From positions 159,079 to 223,078 of the forward strand of contig NW_005179006.1 of the NCBI RefSeq assembly GCF_000350225.1: a DNA stretch of 64,000 nt, given 5' to 3'. The notes beneath the pieces were generated by a model, which saw only the letters and a program-made list of their open reading frames with translations, had not been told where the DNA came from and searched no databases. The position numbers and the translations under genes were made by a program. Origin of the DNA: Chondrus crispus. Its lineage: Eukaryota; Rhodophyta; Florideophyceae; Gigartinales; Gigartinaceae. This document shows, piece by piece, positions 10,676-23,119 of the stretch (positions within the stretch are counted from its first letter, which is position 1; every line of letters begins with the position of its first letter).

Positions 10676-12910
10676 ATGTCAACAAGCACACCCGGGGACG
10701 TCGGTCCCGGGGCGAGTAGAAGCGGATCGGCACGGGCGTCGAGGATCCCGAGGGGTCCTCGCACCCGGAGCCAGGCCAATACGGCCACGGATCCCGGAGA
10801 TCAAGAATCTCCAACGGGGATTGCCGCCGACAAGAATGACCTCGACGAGAAGTTCGAGAAGATGGGCAGCGAAATTCGCCGAGAGAATAAGAAAATTCTC
10901 GAGGATGAAATAGCCCTATTGCAAAAGCAACTTGAGTTGCAAAATTCCGAGTTCCACACGGCGTTGGAAGAGCTGACCGCGCGCGTGGGACTCGTCGAGA
11001 AAAAATGGCAACGGGACCGACGGCATCGAGCCGGAGGTCTTCGCTTCATTAAAGCTTTCGGTCAAGGACGCGAGGCGCGACCGGAATCAAGCCTTGGAGT
11101 CCTCAGTAAAATTTAGAACAAGCATCCATTACCGATTCGATCGCGCCACGCAACGTCTCAAGGACCTTGAGCAGGCCGCAGATCAAGCTCCGCAAGGATC
11201 GGACTTCAAGCCGCTCCCTTCGGGTAGAGAGGGCGACCGTCGGTCGAAGAAGGACAAGCCCGCTCGTCAGCAGAGCTTCAAGTCCAAGCCCTCGAAGAAG
11301 GACAAGCGACTTACAAGCAAGGGTCATTGTAATGACGATCCAGAGGACCGCGACTCACAGTCGGAGTCGCTTGGTCCCTCCGAAGATGGTAACGGCGGTT
11401 CGTCGAACCATTCGGGAGATTCCGAACGCCGTTCAGAAGAAGGAAAAGGAATTTCGCAGGGCAAGAAAAATTCCTCCACACGAGGCGGAGTCACTTCGTC
11501 CGCCTCGCGGAGAGACAAGGACGCTGAGCCAGAGGACGTCGCAACGCGACGCTGGCCGCGATGAGAGGAGTTGGAGGAGTTGGTGGAGCTGAATCCGACC
11601 AACTACCTTTTCAAGAAATTACTTTCGTACCGAACGTACCGCTTGCGGAACCCGCAGACATATTTGTCATGTTCCCGGCGGACCGCCGTGCGAAAAATTA
11701 GAAGAGATATTCCGCCTAAGTTGAAGAAGGACAACACGTTCACAGGTGAGGACGGGGTCCTTGTGTTGGATTTTTTGGCAAAGTTAGTTCAGGAGTTTGA
11801 TACTCAAGAAATGAACGAGGGGCAAGCGATCCGCTTGTTGCCCGAATTTCTAAGCGGCATCGCCTTGAGACAGTACACTTCTGTGTCTCAGACGGCCGGG
11901 TCCCATGACGGAAAGGTGTCTGTTTAGCCAGAGGCCGTACAGTGGTTGTTGAGGAGTTTCGCAACCGACGAGGCGATCCGTCAAGCCGTGCTCGCATTGC
12001 GAGAAGTTCAGCAGACACCGTCTGAAGACGAGATGGAATTTTACATTCGCCTAACAGACCCGAGTAATCGCTGTGGGAATGTTTATTCTATGGAGAGGAG
12101 CAGATGACCATGTTCATCGAGGGGCTAGATGCCAGTATTAAGCCCATGGTCTCGCAGTATCGACAAGATAACCGAGATGTCTCATTTTTGAGATTGGTAA
12201 ATTACGCAAAGGCGCATGGCTCGGCGAGCCGCGCCAAGGACAAGAAGACCAAGAAGGTCACGATTCAGACGCCGTCGACGTTCAGGGCGGGGAAGAAGGC
12301 GAGGGCTTCTTATCCCGGTCGTAAAGGTCACGCCGCCGTCCACTTAGCCGAGTCAATCTCCGCGTCAGATGAACGCGGTGCGCACGAACGTAGCGAAAAT
12401 CATTATGAAGGAGCCTTGGTAGCCGAAGGCAATTTTATTGAGCCATCGGAGGGCTACGGACACGAGGACTACGGGGCAAGCGGGTCGTCAACTTTACCGA
12501 CGCCCACATACACGACGGAGTCGTTTTCATGGCCCACGGATCCCGTCATGATGTTCCGGGGGCGCGTCCACACGCCGGTGCCGCGCATTCCGATGAAAGA
12601 CAAGGGTACAACGTTTCGAAGGCCAGGCTGGATGGGAAGGCCGCAACATCAAGGAAGGCCGCCGGCCTGTGGAGGACCTAGGCCGCAATATCCCGTCAAG
12701 AAGCACGGACTGGTGTGCTATCACTGTTACGAAAAGGGGCACGCCGCGCCAACGTGCATTCTTTCCCTCCGGGAAATGCACCGAGTTTTGGGAAATTATG
12801 AGGCGTTGTCTCCGATGGAGAGGTTAGGGATACCATCGACGAGTTATCTGAAGGTCATGGTTCGATTCGCAGACGGCGAGCACGTCGAGTGCTTCAACGC
12901 CGAGGCCTAA
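10676..12910 (+). pseudogene. Gag region of chromovirus B
   Basis: It starts at MSTSTPGDVGPG (10676), followed by an Arg/Ser/Pro-rich N-terminus, a helical segment, and a Lys/Ser-rich section (11094-11564). The capsid-like domain carries NPTNYLFKKLLSYRTYRL and VLDFLAKLVQEFDTQEMNEGQAI. The end has a CCHC knuckle CYHCYEKGHAAPTC near 12716-12757. It is colinear with the gags of A and C. Gag would form the particle shell around the RNA. Several breaks. Confidence 0.88.
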
Positions 12911-13097
12911 CCAACCCTTCATAGGGCCCGCCGCAGGGCCCGCGTCGTCGGACGTGAGAAGGAACCCGCAGCCGCAGGAACACTAGAGAGGGGAATCTTG
13001 AGGGAGTCACGAGAGGCGCAGGTTCAACGTACTGCGTCCGGGACTCAGTCCCGTTCCCCGTCTCTAGCAAGAAGGGAAGGCCTTGACGAGGAGGTAG

Positions 13098-14045
13098 TTG
13101 ATAGGGGGTAAGCCGAAGGAGCCGACTGTTGTCAAGAAAATTCTAAGTCGAGACAAGGATCGTCCGATGGATCAAATTCATAGGCCCTGGTACAGGGTTA
13201 AGCGACAAGAGTGTCCTGACAAGATCTTGGTCCTCGCGCGAAAAAACTACAAAGTTTACGCGGATATTGGACCAACGGTCGGATTGATCAGTCGAGTGTT
13301 GTCCGTGTTGGACACAGGTGCTGGACCAAATTTGGTTCGAAGGTCGGAACTTCCGGCAGGAATGGAATTGTTGGTGTCCTACGGACCGACCCAAGACATT
13401 GGCGACGCGAACAATAGGCCACTCCGGATTCTCCGCACAATTAGAATGCCTGTGAGGCTTGGAAAATTTGTGGCAGCAGCCGAGTTTATTGTATGCGAAA
13501 AACTAACCGTCCCGCTAATTCTAGGCGCGGACTACTGTGACCGGTTTGTGGAAGCAATTTATCGAAGGAAAAAAACGGTTGAGTCGGCGGATTTCTCGGA
13601 GGTTCCGATAGTTAGGCGGTTCTCGACGAGAAAAGGGAAGAAGAATCTCGTCCCGGGAAAGGACGAGAATGATGGAAAGGGGGAGCGAATTTCCCCTAAG
13701 GTAAAAGTGGCAAGAGCCACGACTATCGAGCCAGGGACGCAACGCTTCGTGGAATGCACCTCGAAGAGGGCGGGCTTGGTTGTGGTTCAGCCGTACTCGT
13801 CGTTGTACGAAAGGAACGGGTTGACGTGCACGAATGGTGTCGTTCATGTTGAGCCTGACAGGCCATTTCGTTTACTCGTTGCGAATTTTAGGACGTACCC
13901 TGTCAGGGTGCAAAAAGGCCAAGTGGTGGCAGAATTATTACCGCACCCGAGGGCCGCGCTCGAGAGCAAAACCACCATTGGTGAAGTTGTCGGAATTCAA
14001 GAAAGGAAGAAGGAAAATTTTCCTAATTCCGCCAAGACGCCTTAA
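13098..14045 (+). pseudogene. Protease region of chromovirus B
   Basis: An open stretch of 315 residues carries the retropepsin motif LDTGAGPNLVRRSELP near residues 71-86, then LILGADYCDRFVEAIY, the usual second half of the fold. The linker with VQPYSSLYERNGL and FRLLVANFRTYPVRVQKGQVVAEL leads to RT. The same arrangement is seen in C (52705-53900, minus). Confidence 0.85.
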
Positions 14046-14299
14046 GGCGAGACAAGATGCGAACCGTCGGAGCAAGCGCGCGACGACCAGCCAGAAGAAC
14101 GGTCGAGTGGGCTCTCTGCGACGGCATCGTCGAAGCCGGAGCAGCGGATTGAGCCCCCACCGCCGGACGTGGAGGACCGCGACCTGAGCCACGTGTCGGA
14201 ACGGCTGCGCGAGCGGTTCCGACGGATGTTGAAGAAGTACTCTAAGATGTGGGATGGGACCCTTGGTGAAATTAATACCACAGTCCACCGGATTGACCT

Positions 14300-15570
14300 G
14301 GTCCCAGAGACAGGCCCATCGCAAAAGCTCCCTACCGAGTCGGTCCAAGGGCTCGGGAGGTCGAGGACGCAGAAGTACAGAAGATGTTAGAAGCAGGAGT
14401 CATCGAACCGGCGCAGTCAGAATGGGCGTCGCCCGTTTTATTAGTGCCTAAGCCGGACGGATAGATGCGCTTTTGCGTAGACTACCGCAGGTTAAACGCG
14501 GTAACGGTGAAGGACACGTACCCTTTACCGCGCATGGATGAGTGTCTGGACTCGCTCGGTGACACCAAGGTTTTCTCCGCGTTGGACGCGATCTCGAGAT
14601 ATTGGCAGATGCCTATCCCTGAGTGCGACCCCGACAAGACGGCATTTTCGTGTCACTCAGGTCTGTATCGCTTCTCAAGAATGCCCTTCGGGCTAACCAA
14701 CGCGCCAGCAACGTTCCAGAGAGCAATGGATATCCTGCTTTCTCCGTTCCGTTTGAAATGCTGTTTGGTGTATCTGGATGACATAATAATTTTAGCAAGT
14801 CGTGGGAGGAGCACATCGTGCACGTGGATGAAATACTTTCCGTATTGGAAAAGGCAGTCGTCAAGTTCAAGCTTCGCAAGTGCAAATGTTTCGTGGAAAA
14901 GATCAAGTACCTGGGCCACGTCGTCCGCCCAGGTACGCTAGAAGTCGATGTCGCACGAACCGCCGCGTTGGAACAAGTACGGTACCCGCGAACACAAACA
15001 CAGCTTAGAAGCTTCCTGGAACTTTGCAATGTCTACCGCAGGTTCGTTCCGCATTATGCGAAAATTGCGCATCCTCTAAACCAACTACTGAAGAAAAGAC
15101 AACCGGTCCAGTTGGAAGGATTCGACGAACCGTGCAAGAAAGCTTTCCATAAGCTCAAGGACGTCATCTTGGCACCGCCGGTGTTGGCGCTGCCGAAGAA
15201 GGACCTACCCTACTCGGTAGATACCGATGCAAGCGACTATCAAATCAGCGCTGCATTATTTCAAACACACCCGGATGCGCAACGCAAACCCATCGGGTTC
15301 TTTTCAAGAACGTTAGCGGCAGTCGAGAGAAACTATTCTGTATCAGAAAAAGAATGTCTAGCGGTAATTTGGGCCGTAAAGACTTTAAGACCATATCTAT
15401 ATGGCGAGCACTTCATTGTGCATGCCGACCATGCCTCATTGAGGTGGTTGATGAACGTAACCGACCCCAGCGGGGGATTAATCCGATGGAGGCTACGCCT
15501 CTCGGAAATCAATTTTGAAATCAAGTACAAAAAGGGAAAGGCTAACAGCCAGGCGGACGCCTTTTCATGA
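14300..15570 (+). pseudogene. Reverse transcriptase and RNase H of chromovirus B
   Basis: RT blocks: VIEPAQSEWASPVL, FCVDYRRLNAVTVKD, YPLPRMDECLDSLGD, FSRMPFGLTNAPATFQRA, and catalytic LVYLDDIII near 14770. The thumb/connection has LRSFLELCNVYRRFVPHY. RNase H shows DTDASDYQISAALFQ, YSVSEKECLAVIWAV and LRPYLYGEHF. These copy the element RNA into DNA. The domain order is typical of chromoviruses. A few breaks. Confidence 0.9.
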
Positions 15571-16960
15571 TTACGGACAGCAGGAGAAACCGTCGACGAA
15601 ATCAACTACGAAATTCCATGCTTTATGGCCGAACCGGCCGAGGGTACAGTGGAGGACGAGGACAGTTTTGACGCGTTAGACGACATCCTCGCTCTTGAGG
15701 GGGGGACCGCCCCTGATCGCCTCGATTAATTCCAAGCTGTCAATCCGGAGGAGCTCATTGGCGAGCAAGCTGTCGACCCCTTCTGCAACCGCATCAAGGA
15801 AGAAATGGACGCCGGAAAAGTGAGAACGTTCAGCATGGAGACCGAGGAGTTCGAACGAACTCTATGCCGTACTGCGGCGGAGTTTGTACGAGTGGTGATA
15901 CCACAATCATTAAGGGACCGCGTCCTAGGGTTAAGCCATTATGCAAAATTGGCAGGACACCCGGGAGGCAGGAAACTTTACAAGACATTGAGAAGATATT
16001 TTTACCGGCCTACGATGGCCCTAGACTGCTATGCAGTCTCGAAGAATTGCGCCGCATGCGCGCGGGAAAGGATGAAGTTAAGAAGAAACACGAAGGAAAT
16101 GAAGGTGTTCACGCTCAAAGCTCTGCTGGAGTTTGGCTCCATCGACATCCTCGGCGAGCTAATTACAACTAAACGACGAAATCGGTACATTCTCGTGATC
16201 AGCGATCGATACTCGAAACTGGTACGAACCGTACCGTTGAAGAAGATATCAGCTGCGCACATCGCACATGCCTCCGTTCACCACTGGGTATTCGTGTACG
16301 GACCGCCGGTCAAGCTGCTGTCCGACATTGAAACACAGTTCACGGCCCGGTTCTTTCAGAATGTCTGCCGAATTCTCGGCATACGCAATGTGTTCACGAC
16401 TACGTACCACCCGCAAGCCAACGGCCAAGTTGGGAGGTTTAACCGCACGCTGACTTCCGCGTTGCGAACATATGTTGGAGAGCATCCCAAGCACTGGGAC
16501 CTATTTAGTGATGCTGTGACGTTCGCATACAACACGCAAGTTCATCGAACTACGAACATTGCGCCCTTCGAGCTGGAGTTATCTCGGGTGCCGAGAAGCA
16601 TTGCGTTATAAGCGCAGCCAACTTTGGAGAAATTCAGCTCGTCACGAGCATACTACTTGAAATGGCAGTCGTGGTTGGAGAGCCTAATGCGAAGCGCCGA
16701 TAGGAGTTTGTGGAAGGAACAAGCCCGGTACAATCGAAATTTCTACGCACGTCTTCGCAAACCGCAATATGATATCCCACCGGGGTCCTACGTATTCCTC
16801 CGGAAGGAGCAGGGCACGGCTAGCGAACCGAAGCACAAGCTCGCGCAAGTCGCTAGGGGCCTTATCAGGTCAGAAGATCATATCAGCATACGGTGGTCAT
16901 TGCCATTGGCGACCAGGAGGAACGCGTATCGCGAGATAGGGTGGAGTTAGCCCCATGTCC
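15570..16960 (+). pseudogene. Integrase of chromovirus B
   Basis: The HHCC zinc domain is seen as LSHYAKLAGHPGGRKL with NCAACARERMK. The DDE core has SIDILGEL, then ETQFTARFFQ, then TYHPQANGQ and NRTLTSAL. The C-terminal part carries a PGSYVFLRKEQ block (near 16780), the GPY/F-type module region of chromoviral integrases. Broken copy. Confidence 0.88.
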
Positions 16961-17229
16961 GATGGACTATGCGCCGGTAACCGGCCTACGTCAAGCGCTA
17001 CAATTCCTGGGAGAGCCGCAGTTAAACGAAGAAGGAGGGGAAATCGAGGACGAGGAACGTCCTCACACACGTGCGCCTACGTCAGGGGACCAGAATAATT
17101 TAGTTAGTCAAACACCGACAGTGGAAATGCCGCAAGAACTACGCGAGTCCGGAAATTCCAGAGAGGTGGATGGGTCGGAAGATCGTCAGAAGGGGGAAGG
17201 AGACAGTTTGGAGAAAGGAGGGGAGACGG

Positions 17230-17426
17230 AAATCACGGAATACGTAATCGACCGGGTCGTCGACCACGATTATCGAGATGGATAGTTGATTCTCAAGGTG
17301 GAGTGGAACGGGTATATACCCGAGGACGCGACGTGGGAGCCCATTGAGCAATTAACCCGTAGCGCAGCCGTCACGTATTTCCGAAGGAAAAGACGATCCT
17401 TGCCCGCACAAGTGTCACGCGCATAA
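17230..17426 (+). pseudogene. Chromodomain of chromovirus B
   Basis: EYVIDRVVDHDY is followed by ILKVEWNGY, DATWEPIEQL and AVTYFRRKR, the chromodomain pattern of a first strand, K-W-GY, then TWEP. In chromoviruses this C-terminal domain directs integration to modified histones. The same domain ends pol in C (near 49680-49880) and D (near 60030-60190). Confidence 0.85.
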
Positions 17427-18549
17427 TCGGGATAGCCATCGTCAATAAAGTTCGCGGGTTGGAGACAACGCAAGGGTCAGTAATTCAAAGAGGGAACGGA
17501 CCTGCGAGGTCCGCAAATGGGGGATGTGGGATCAAGGGAAGTAAGGCAGTCAGCCCTCTGGGCCGCCGTTATAGGAAGGGACTGACGCGCGACGCGTTTT
17601 CAAGAAATCGAAGTGATGCTGCAGGCCCGGATGAGGCATTGAGTACACTCTGTGGTAATTCGTACAAAAGACAAAAGCCCTCCCCGAGGATGGACGCGCC
17701 CTGAGAAATGCCGTTGTGACGTGCTTCCGGAGAAAGCGACCATCCCTGCCGCAGCAAGCGACGCGAAGACTTGCAAGTTGGAGAAGGATGCAGGAAGCCC
17801 AAAGAAGTGGGCATGGGAAAAGTAGAAGGGAACTGAATAGAACACCCGCAGATGACTAACCCGGCGATGTTCGCCACTCTATGCCACGAGACGTCCTACT
17901 GTACATCCGGAGGAGGCATCACGTCTACGGGGTACGCACCTGCAACGCCGCCGAGCGCACGTGAAGTGACGTTGAATTCGTGGGACGTAATTTAATCAGA
18001 AAAATTGGGTGTGTCAGCAACGAGAGGCCGGATCGAATAGGGGAATCGAAGGTAGCACGGTAGTTGCCCTTCGAAATTATAATCGAAATTATGCAAAAAC
18101 TTACTGCAAGCTGCAGTGTGCATGCAGAGTTGTTACCGCTTGACATGGTCGACGACATCAATACTCTAAGTCGTCCGGAGGCCAAGCCTCACTCGCTCGG
18201 ATATGACGTTCATCGTCATACTCGCTCCCAACTCATTTGAACATGCTCGACGAGCAAACAAACCCGTCCACATGGACCATTGTCAAACGGACGCCGAAAG
18301 GGCAGCCACGCGCATCCCGGAAAGTTATCCTCCCGCGGCCTAAGCGAAACGAGGGTCCCGCGGAACGGCTACCGCAGGCGACCCCTCGCCCCACTACCAC
18401 GAGGATTCCTGACGGTCTATTCACAGGTTGGCTATCATAAGTCATCTTACCTTTAGTTCTTTGTTTTTATGTTGTTCGTTTCGTTTTGTATTTATTTTGA
18501 TGTCAAGGGCACGACCCCGCACTGGAGACGTTGTTCAGCGAGTATGTAA

Positions 18550-18601
18550 GGTGTCCTCTTCCTTGTAGCGCGACGCGTTGTGCTACAAGGAAGAGGACAC
18601 C
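18550..18601. repeat. Perfect 20-bp hairpin in the 3' region of B
   Basis: Arms 18550-18569 and 18582-18601 are exact reverse complements around a 12-base loop (GCGACGCGTTGT). It sits about 60 bases after a long T-rich tract. A 20-bp perfect stem in a copy whose coding part is broken points either to recent origin or to conversion between the arms. Confidence 0.9.
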
Positions 18602-21600
18602 GCCCCCGTTTGCTTTATTTCTTCAAAAGGAGAAGGACCCGACTACGTCCCGTACCTACGGTGGACTCAGGGCCTGATACACTTCTTCCCAGTTCGCTAC
18701 GTCCAAAAGGATTGGTCTCCGACAGCCGGATTGTATCCCACAAGAAAGCCCGATCTCGACGAAATGAAAAGAAAAATGAGCGACCCTCGTCAAGGGGATC
18801 GAAGACATCGCTACGGAATGATGTGGAAAGGGAGGATTTGTGCGATCTAGAAGAAGGTCACTGCGGATGTTCTCTTCAAGGCAGTAGCCCCCGAAGGATT
18901 GAGGGTATCACCTGTGCTGTGTCAACCCGGAGCCCTGGCGTGGACGATAAAAAGGGAAAGGCAAACGCACTGACGGGAACCCACAGTGGCCATAGACGAA
19001 CCGTGTCACTAGGACACCATAGCGAGAAGGACCTTGTTATAACTTACTATGATCCCCCTCTGCCTCCACTCGACCTCCGTAACAAGAACGGAAAGAAAAA
19101 TTATATATATATATATCTATATATACTGCGACGATTGGTACTCGTGAGACCTGCTGCCAACTGCTACTCGGATCTAACAAGCAAGGGAGCTGGCACAAGA
19201 TAGAACGATGGTTCGCGGAACCAACGAATGGGACAACTACGGCGAAGCCAGATCGCGTGTACTTCGTACAATACTATGTAGCGTGTGGTTGATTCCCTGA
19301 ACAACGCGACAAAACGGTAGCCAGACTGTCGTCCAAAGCACGATCAGCTGTGATGAACGGAACAAATTGAGATTGCAACACCCGAAGGACTCAGTGACAC
19401 GCCCACGGCGTTTTCGATACGCCGTATCAACACGGAAGGTGGAAAAGCAAGCTCAAGAAAAATTCCACGAGGACTGTGTGTCATTCCAGGAAGAGGTCGA
19501 AGTGAGGCCGTCGGCCTATATCGTAGACTCTACAGTAGGACTCAAGCGTGTTGACGGTTCGGATAAATGTGCTCGACTAGAGGGGTCGAGTACGTCGAAG
19601 GCGATGACCCACAGTTAATTTTTGACATCAATTGTTCATTGCAAAGGAGGGGTTACGCGGAGCAACGACACCGAGCCACGATTTCGGACGACCAAACTGC
19701 GCTAGAACGACGGACCCGGTAGCCGCATCCCTCATCTATGGACGTCGTCCACGAGACAGTGCTGTACCATGTTGAAAGAAAAAATTTTCAACCGCAATGT
19801 GAGTGACATCACACACCCATCTCAGGCCATTGAAGCACATTTCGAGCTGGTCGTCACTCTGAAAAGAGAATCTGTAGGGGACGTCGCTTTTTAATATTAT
19901 AAGGGAACGCGAACCCGACACGGGCGACGAAGGCGTCTCGTGACGCTCGACAGGAACGTCAATTTTTGGAGGATGTAAGCGGAGTTATGGAGAAAGTCAA
20001 ACACCAGGCTTACTTACCTGTCATTGGAGAAACGGCCTCGCCTCTCGACGAGGGTCAAGCGTAACTACCAAGGAAATTTCCCTTCTATGACACTCCGGTC
20101 AGGAGAGACGCAGCGAGATTCGCCAAGTTACGAGTCAACAATCGTTTTTTCCGTCGACCACGTGCAAAGCTCTGTTTTTACGGCTGTGGCAAACCGCAGA
20201 TTTTCCACTTCTAATTTACAAGCGATGGAGGCAGACCCGAAGTCATCTTGGCAAGACCAAGGACACCTTACGGCCGGTATCGGGAAACTGATCGTGGACA
20301 TCGTCAAGACCGCACATCCCCCGTCCTAAAGGACAAGTGCTCACACTGACAGGATCATGCGCTTCTTGGTACAAAAGCACACGTGCGAAACAACGGAATT
20401 GCGTGAGGAATTGCCTCACTTTGTAGGGACTCTACGTGTTCTGGGAACGTGGGAAGGGGATCAGCACCAAGTGTTCCTGGTGACGCGAGGGAACTGTAAC
20501 CAAACCTAAAGGGAGGTTGATTTGGCAGTTTGGGAGGTGACAGCGCAACGAATGTTGCAGGGGCCCCTTCGGGGGTTCGACGCAGATCGAAGACGACGAT
20601 CAATTCTTGCACCTACCATCCCCAAGGAGAAAGAAAAATGGCACGGGAAGCTGACGCAAGGAAATGCACAACGTCACCAGCAAACAAAAAGTGCGCTTTC
20701 CGAAGGAAGAGGAGGTTCATACGGGGTAAACATAAACGATGAACTTTTTAGCCCAACACCCGACGAAGGGTAGGGTGATTATCGAGAAACTGTACAAGGT
20801 ATGCGAAGGTCAGTAGTGGCGACAATCTTTCATGATTTTTTAGGGACGTCAATGTTGGACACAGTAATGTGCCACGCACGGGCAAGGGCAGCAGCTATGT
20901 TTTGGCTTTGTCCATGACCAATCCGCTCTGTGAGAGCAGGTCAAGGGAGTTTCGAGGAAACACCCCCAAGGAAAAGACCACTGTCTTCATGACTCAAGCG
21001 CATGCGGACAGACCACGTGAGGCGAAATTGTCCGAAAAAGCGGATCGCTTCCGAGACTCAAGGAGAGTCAGTAGTTCTGCGATGAGGGATCTAAACGGAC
21101 CAAGGAGCAACTGAGGTTGCGAACATTGGTGTTGTACTGGGGACGACGAAGGCAAAAGGGACCGCCACGCCCCGGCCGAATGCAAGAGGAGGTCAAAAAA
21201 GAGGAGACAATCTGAGACCAAGGGGGTACGCAGGTGGTTCATTTTATTGGCTGAAAGCTACCGGATGACGTCGATAATCGGACGTCACCCCCAAAGGGGT
21301 AATAATCCGAGAACGGATCATGGGGAAGTCGCTCTAAGCGGCAGGTCAGTCGGACGGCTCACCCAAGGATTTTTCCTTCGGGAGTGAGGTAACGGGTCGA
21401 GCAAGGACTCGCAGATCATCAAGGGAAGCCCCTTGGAGAGCTTCGCCTTTCATGCCATGACCGCGGAGCAATGTGCAGTAGATGCCAATGGCGCCGTTGC
21501 TCTTTTTGGGAATTGATGGGGACGGTGGGGAAGACAACACTTCCCTATCCGACAGAGTTTCGGTATGCCCTGCCGAGAGGATATTGGCAGCAGGAGGAGG

Positions 21601-21876
21601 AGCAGCAGGGGCTGCAAGGAGAGGGAAATCTGGAGCAGACGGTCGGGGACAAACGTCGTCTGCACGGGGATCTATGGCTCGTTTGAGAGCCACGTCAGGG
21701 GTTGGAACTTGGTTCCCGAATTGGCGACTGAGGCGCGCTTCGGAGGGAGAGCACAAGGCCGATGTCCAAGGGTTGAACCAGACAAAGTCACCCGCCGCAC
21801 TGTGACTTCGTCCTGGAGAAAAGGACGGGCGTCGCTTCGCGAAGGATCGGGATGAGTTGATAGGGGGAACAACATC

Positions 21877-22796
21877 CTAGTCGACCTGATTGATCTTTTC
21901 GAGTAAGGAGTGCAGTTCGAAGTCGGTGTCCGCTCCGCCCAAGGGCACGGTATAGTCCAAAAGGCACATAAGCTCGACGAGCTTCGGAGGAAGATGCCAC
22001 AGCCGCCAACAATCGTACGCCTCGCAGAGCAAGGTGGCGGCTACCTTCACGCACCACTCCGTCAAAAAGACAACCCACAACCCGTGACGAGGATCAGTGA
22101 GATGGCTTCCAAAGTAGGTAAGGATGGGACCGAGTTCTGCCCAAAATCCTTGGCAGACCTCAAATTGTCCCCACCATGAGGGGAGTTGCTGGTACCGGTT
22201 GGGGTAGTGTGACCGAGCAATTTCCCCCGCCTCCACTATTCGGTAAGCTAGGAAGTATCCCGTGTCCGATCTCATCTTACGCTCGAGTCGGACAGTATGC
22301 TGGAAGAAGGGGATGTTCCCGCGTTTCATATGTCGGAAATTGAGGGGGAGGATTGCGCGTGTGTATGACATGGCATCGTTAGTCAACGTCAGTTGGTTAT
22401 GCCACAGGCGGCCCGCCTCGAGCACGGGGTCACCTCGTGTCCAGCAGAGGAGGTTGTCAAGGTAATCACGCTCCCCTTCCGTGCGAAATTTCCACGTGTC
22501 GCATCCGAAGGACGAATGAATGAGGGCATTGGATAGGGATAGGTCGAGACGGCCGAGAACGGCTTCCATGAACCGCGGGGATACGCCCTGGCGGCCACGA
22601 GGGGAGGAACGGCGCAGGATAGAAAGGAGAAAGGCGATACGGGCACGCGTATCGTAGGAGGAAATGGCTTGAAGGAAAGGTGACCCGGCAGTATCCCGGC
22701 ACCGTCGGCAAAGTCGCGCTCGATGCTAGCGACGTCGCGCACGACGATGGCGGAAAACCAAGGAGCGGCCGCGTACAGTGAGGGATAGTTGCACAT
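21877..22796 (-). CDS. Antisense reading frames in the 3' region of B, unknown protein
   Basis: Two overlapping minus-strand frames, 22389-22796 (135 residues) and 21877-22569 (230 residues), have protein-like composition: balanced residues with many Trp, Tyr and Leu, and no low complexity. Recognisable words are MEAVLGRLDLSLSNALIHSSF, LPSWWGQFEVCQGFWAEL, HLTDPRHGLWVVFL and LLDYTVPLGGADTDFELHSL. The open frame continues upstream of the 22569 Met with more coding-like residues. No known domain was recognised. Antisense ORFs between integrase and the 3' LTR are known in plant Tat/Ogre Gypsy elements, but no sequence likeness is claimed. It could also be a captured host gene fragment. Confidence 0.45.
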
Positions 22797-23107
22797 GGAT
22801 TTGCCTTGGAGCTCCGCTAGTGAGAGGTATCGACGAGGGGTTGATGAAGGATGGAGACCGGGATGGAAGGCCGTTTCAGGAATGTTGGTGTCCGGGGGAA
22901 GTCGGGGTATGGAGGGAAGGTCGCTAGGAATGGAAGGCGTTTATGAGAAGCCCACACCGCGGCGACCGCGGGTGGTAGGTCCGGCAGTGGGATCCAATGA
23001 AGGAAACATGGAAATCGTCTTACTCTCACGCATGCCGCGACCGACGGTCAGAAGAAAAAGGAAGAAGTTGGGAAGCAAGGGAGTGAAGCCGCTGCGCAAG
23101 AGTGCTC

Positions 23108-23119
23108 AGAAGGGGGATA
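23108..23119 (+). promoter_or_regulatory. Polypurine tract of chromovirus B
   Basis: AGAAGGGGGATA abuts the 3' LTR and would prime plus-strand DNA synthesis. The preceding bases GCAAGAGTGCTC match the C element at the same place (GCAAGAGCGCTC), which fixes the inner edge of the 3' LTR in both. Confidence 0.8.

Larger units (their letters stand above)
17427..23107 (+). other. Long 3' region of chromovirus B, between pol and the polypurine tract
   Basis: This holds 5.7 kb that ordinary chromoviruses lack. It contains short sense-strand open stretches (18578-18850, 19367-19618, 20522-20773, 20869-21114), a T-rich tract near 18445-18500 followed by GGGCACGACCCCGCAC, a perfect 20-bp hairpin (18550-18601), an AT microsatellite (19102-19125), and antisense frames at 21877-22796. 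The T-rich/GC junction and the last 25 bases match the same region of element C. It therefore belongs to the element and is not a host insert. No known domain was recognised. Confidence 0.75.

Noticed and set aside
19102-19125. TATATATATATATCTATATATA tract as a promoter
   Set aside because: It is a simple AT microsatellite inside the 3' region of B with no gene start behind it.
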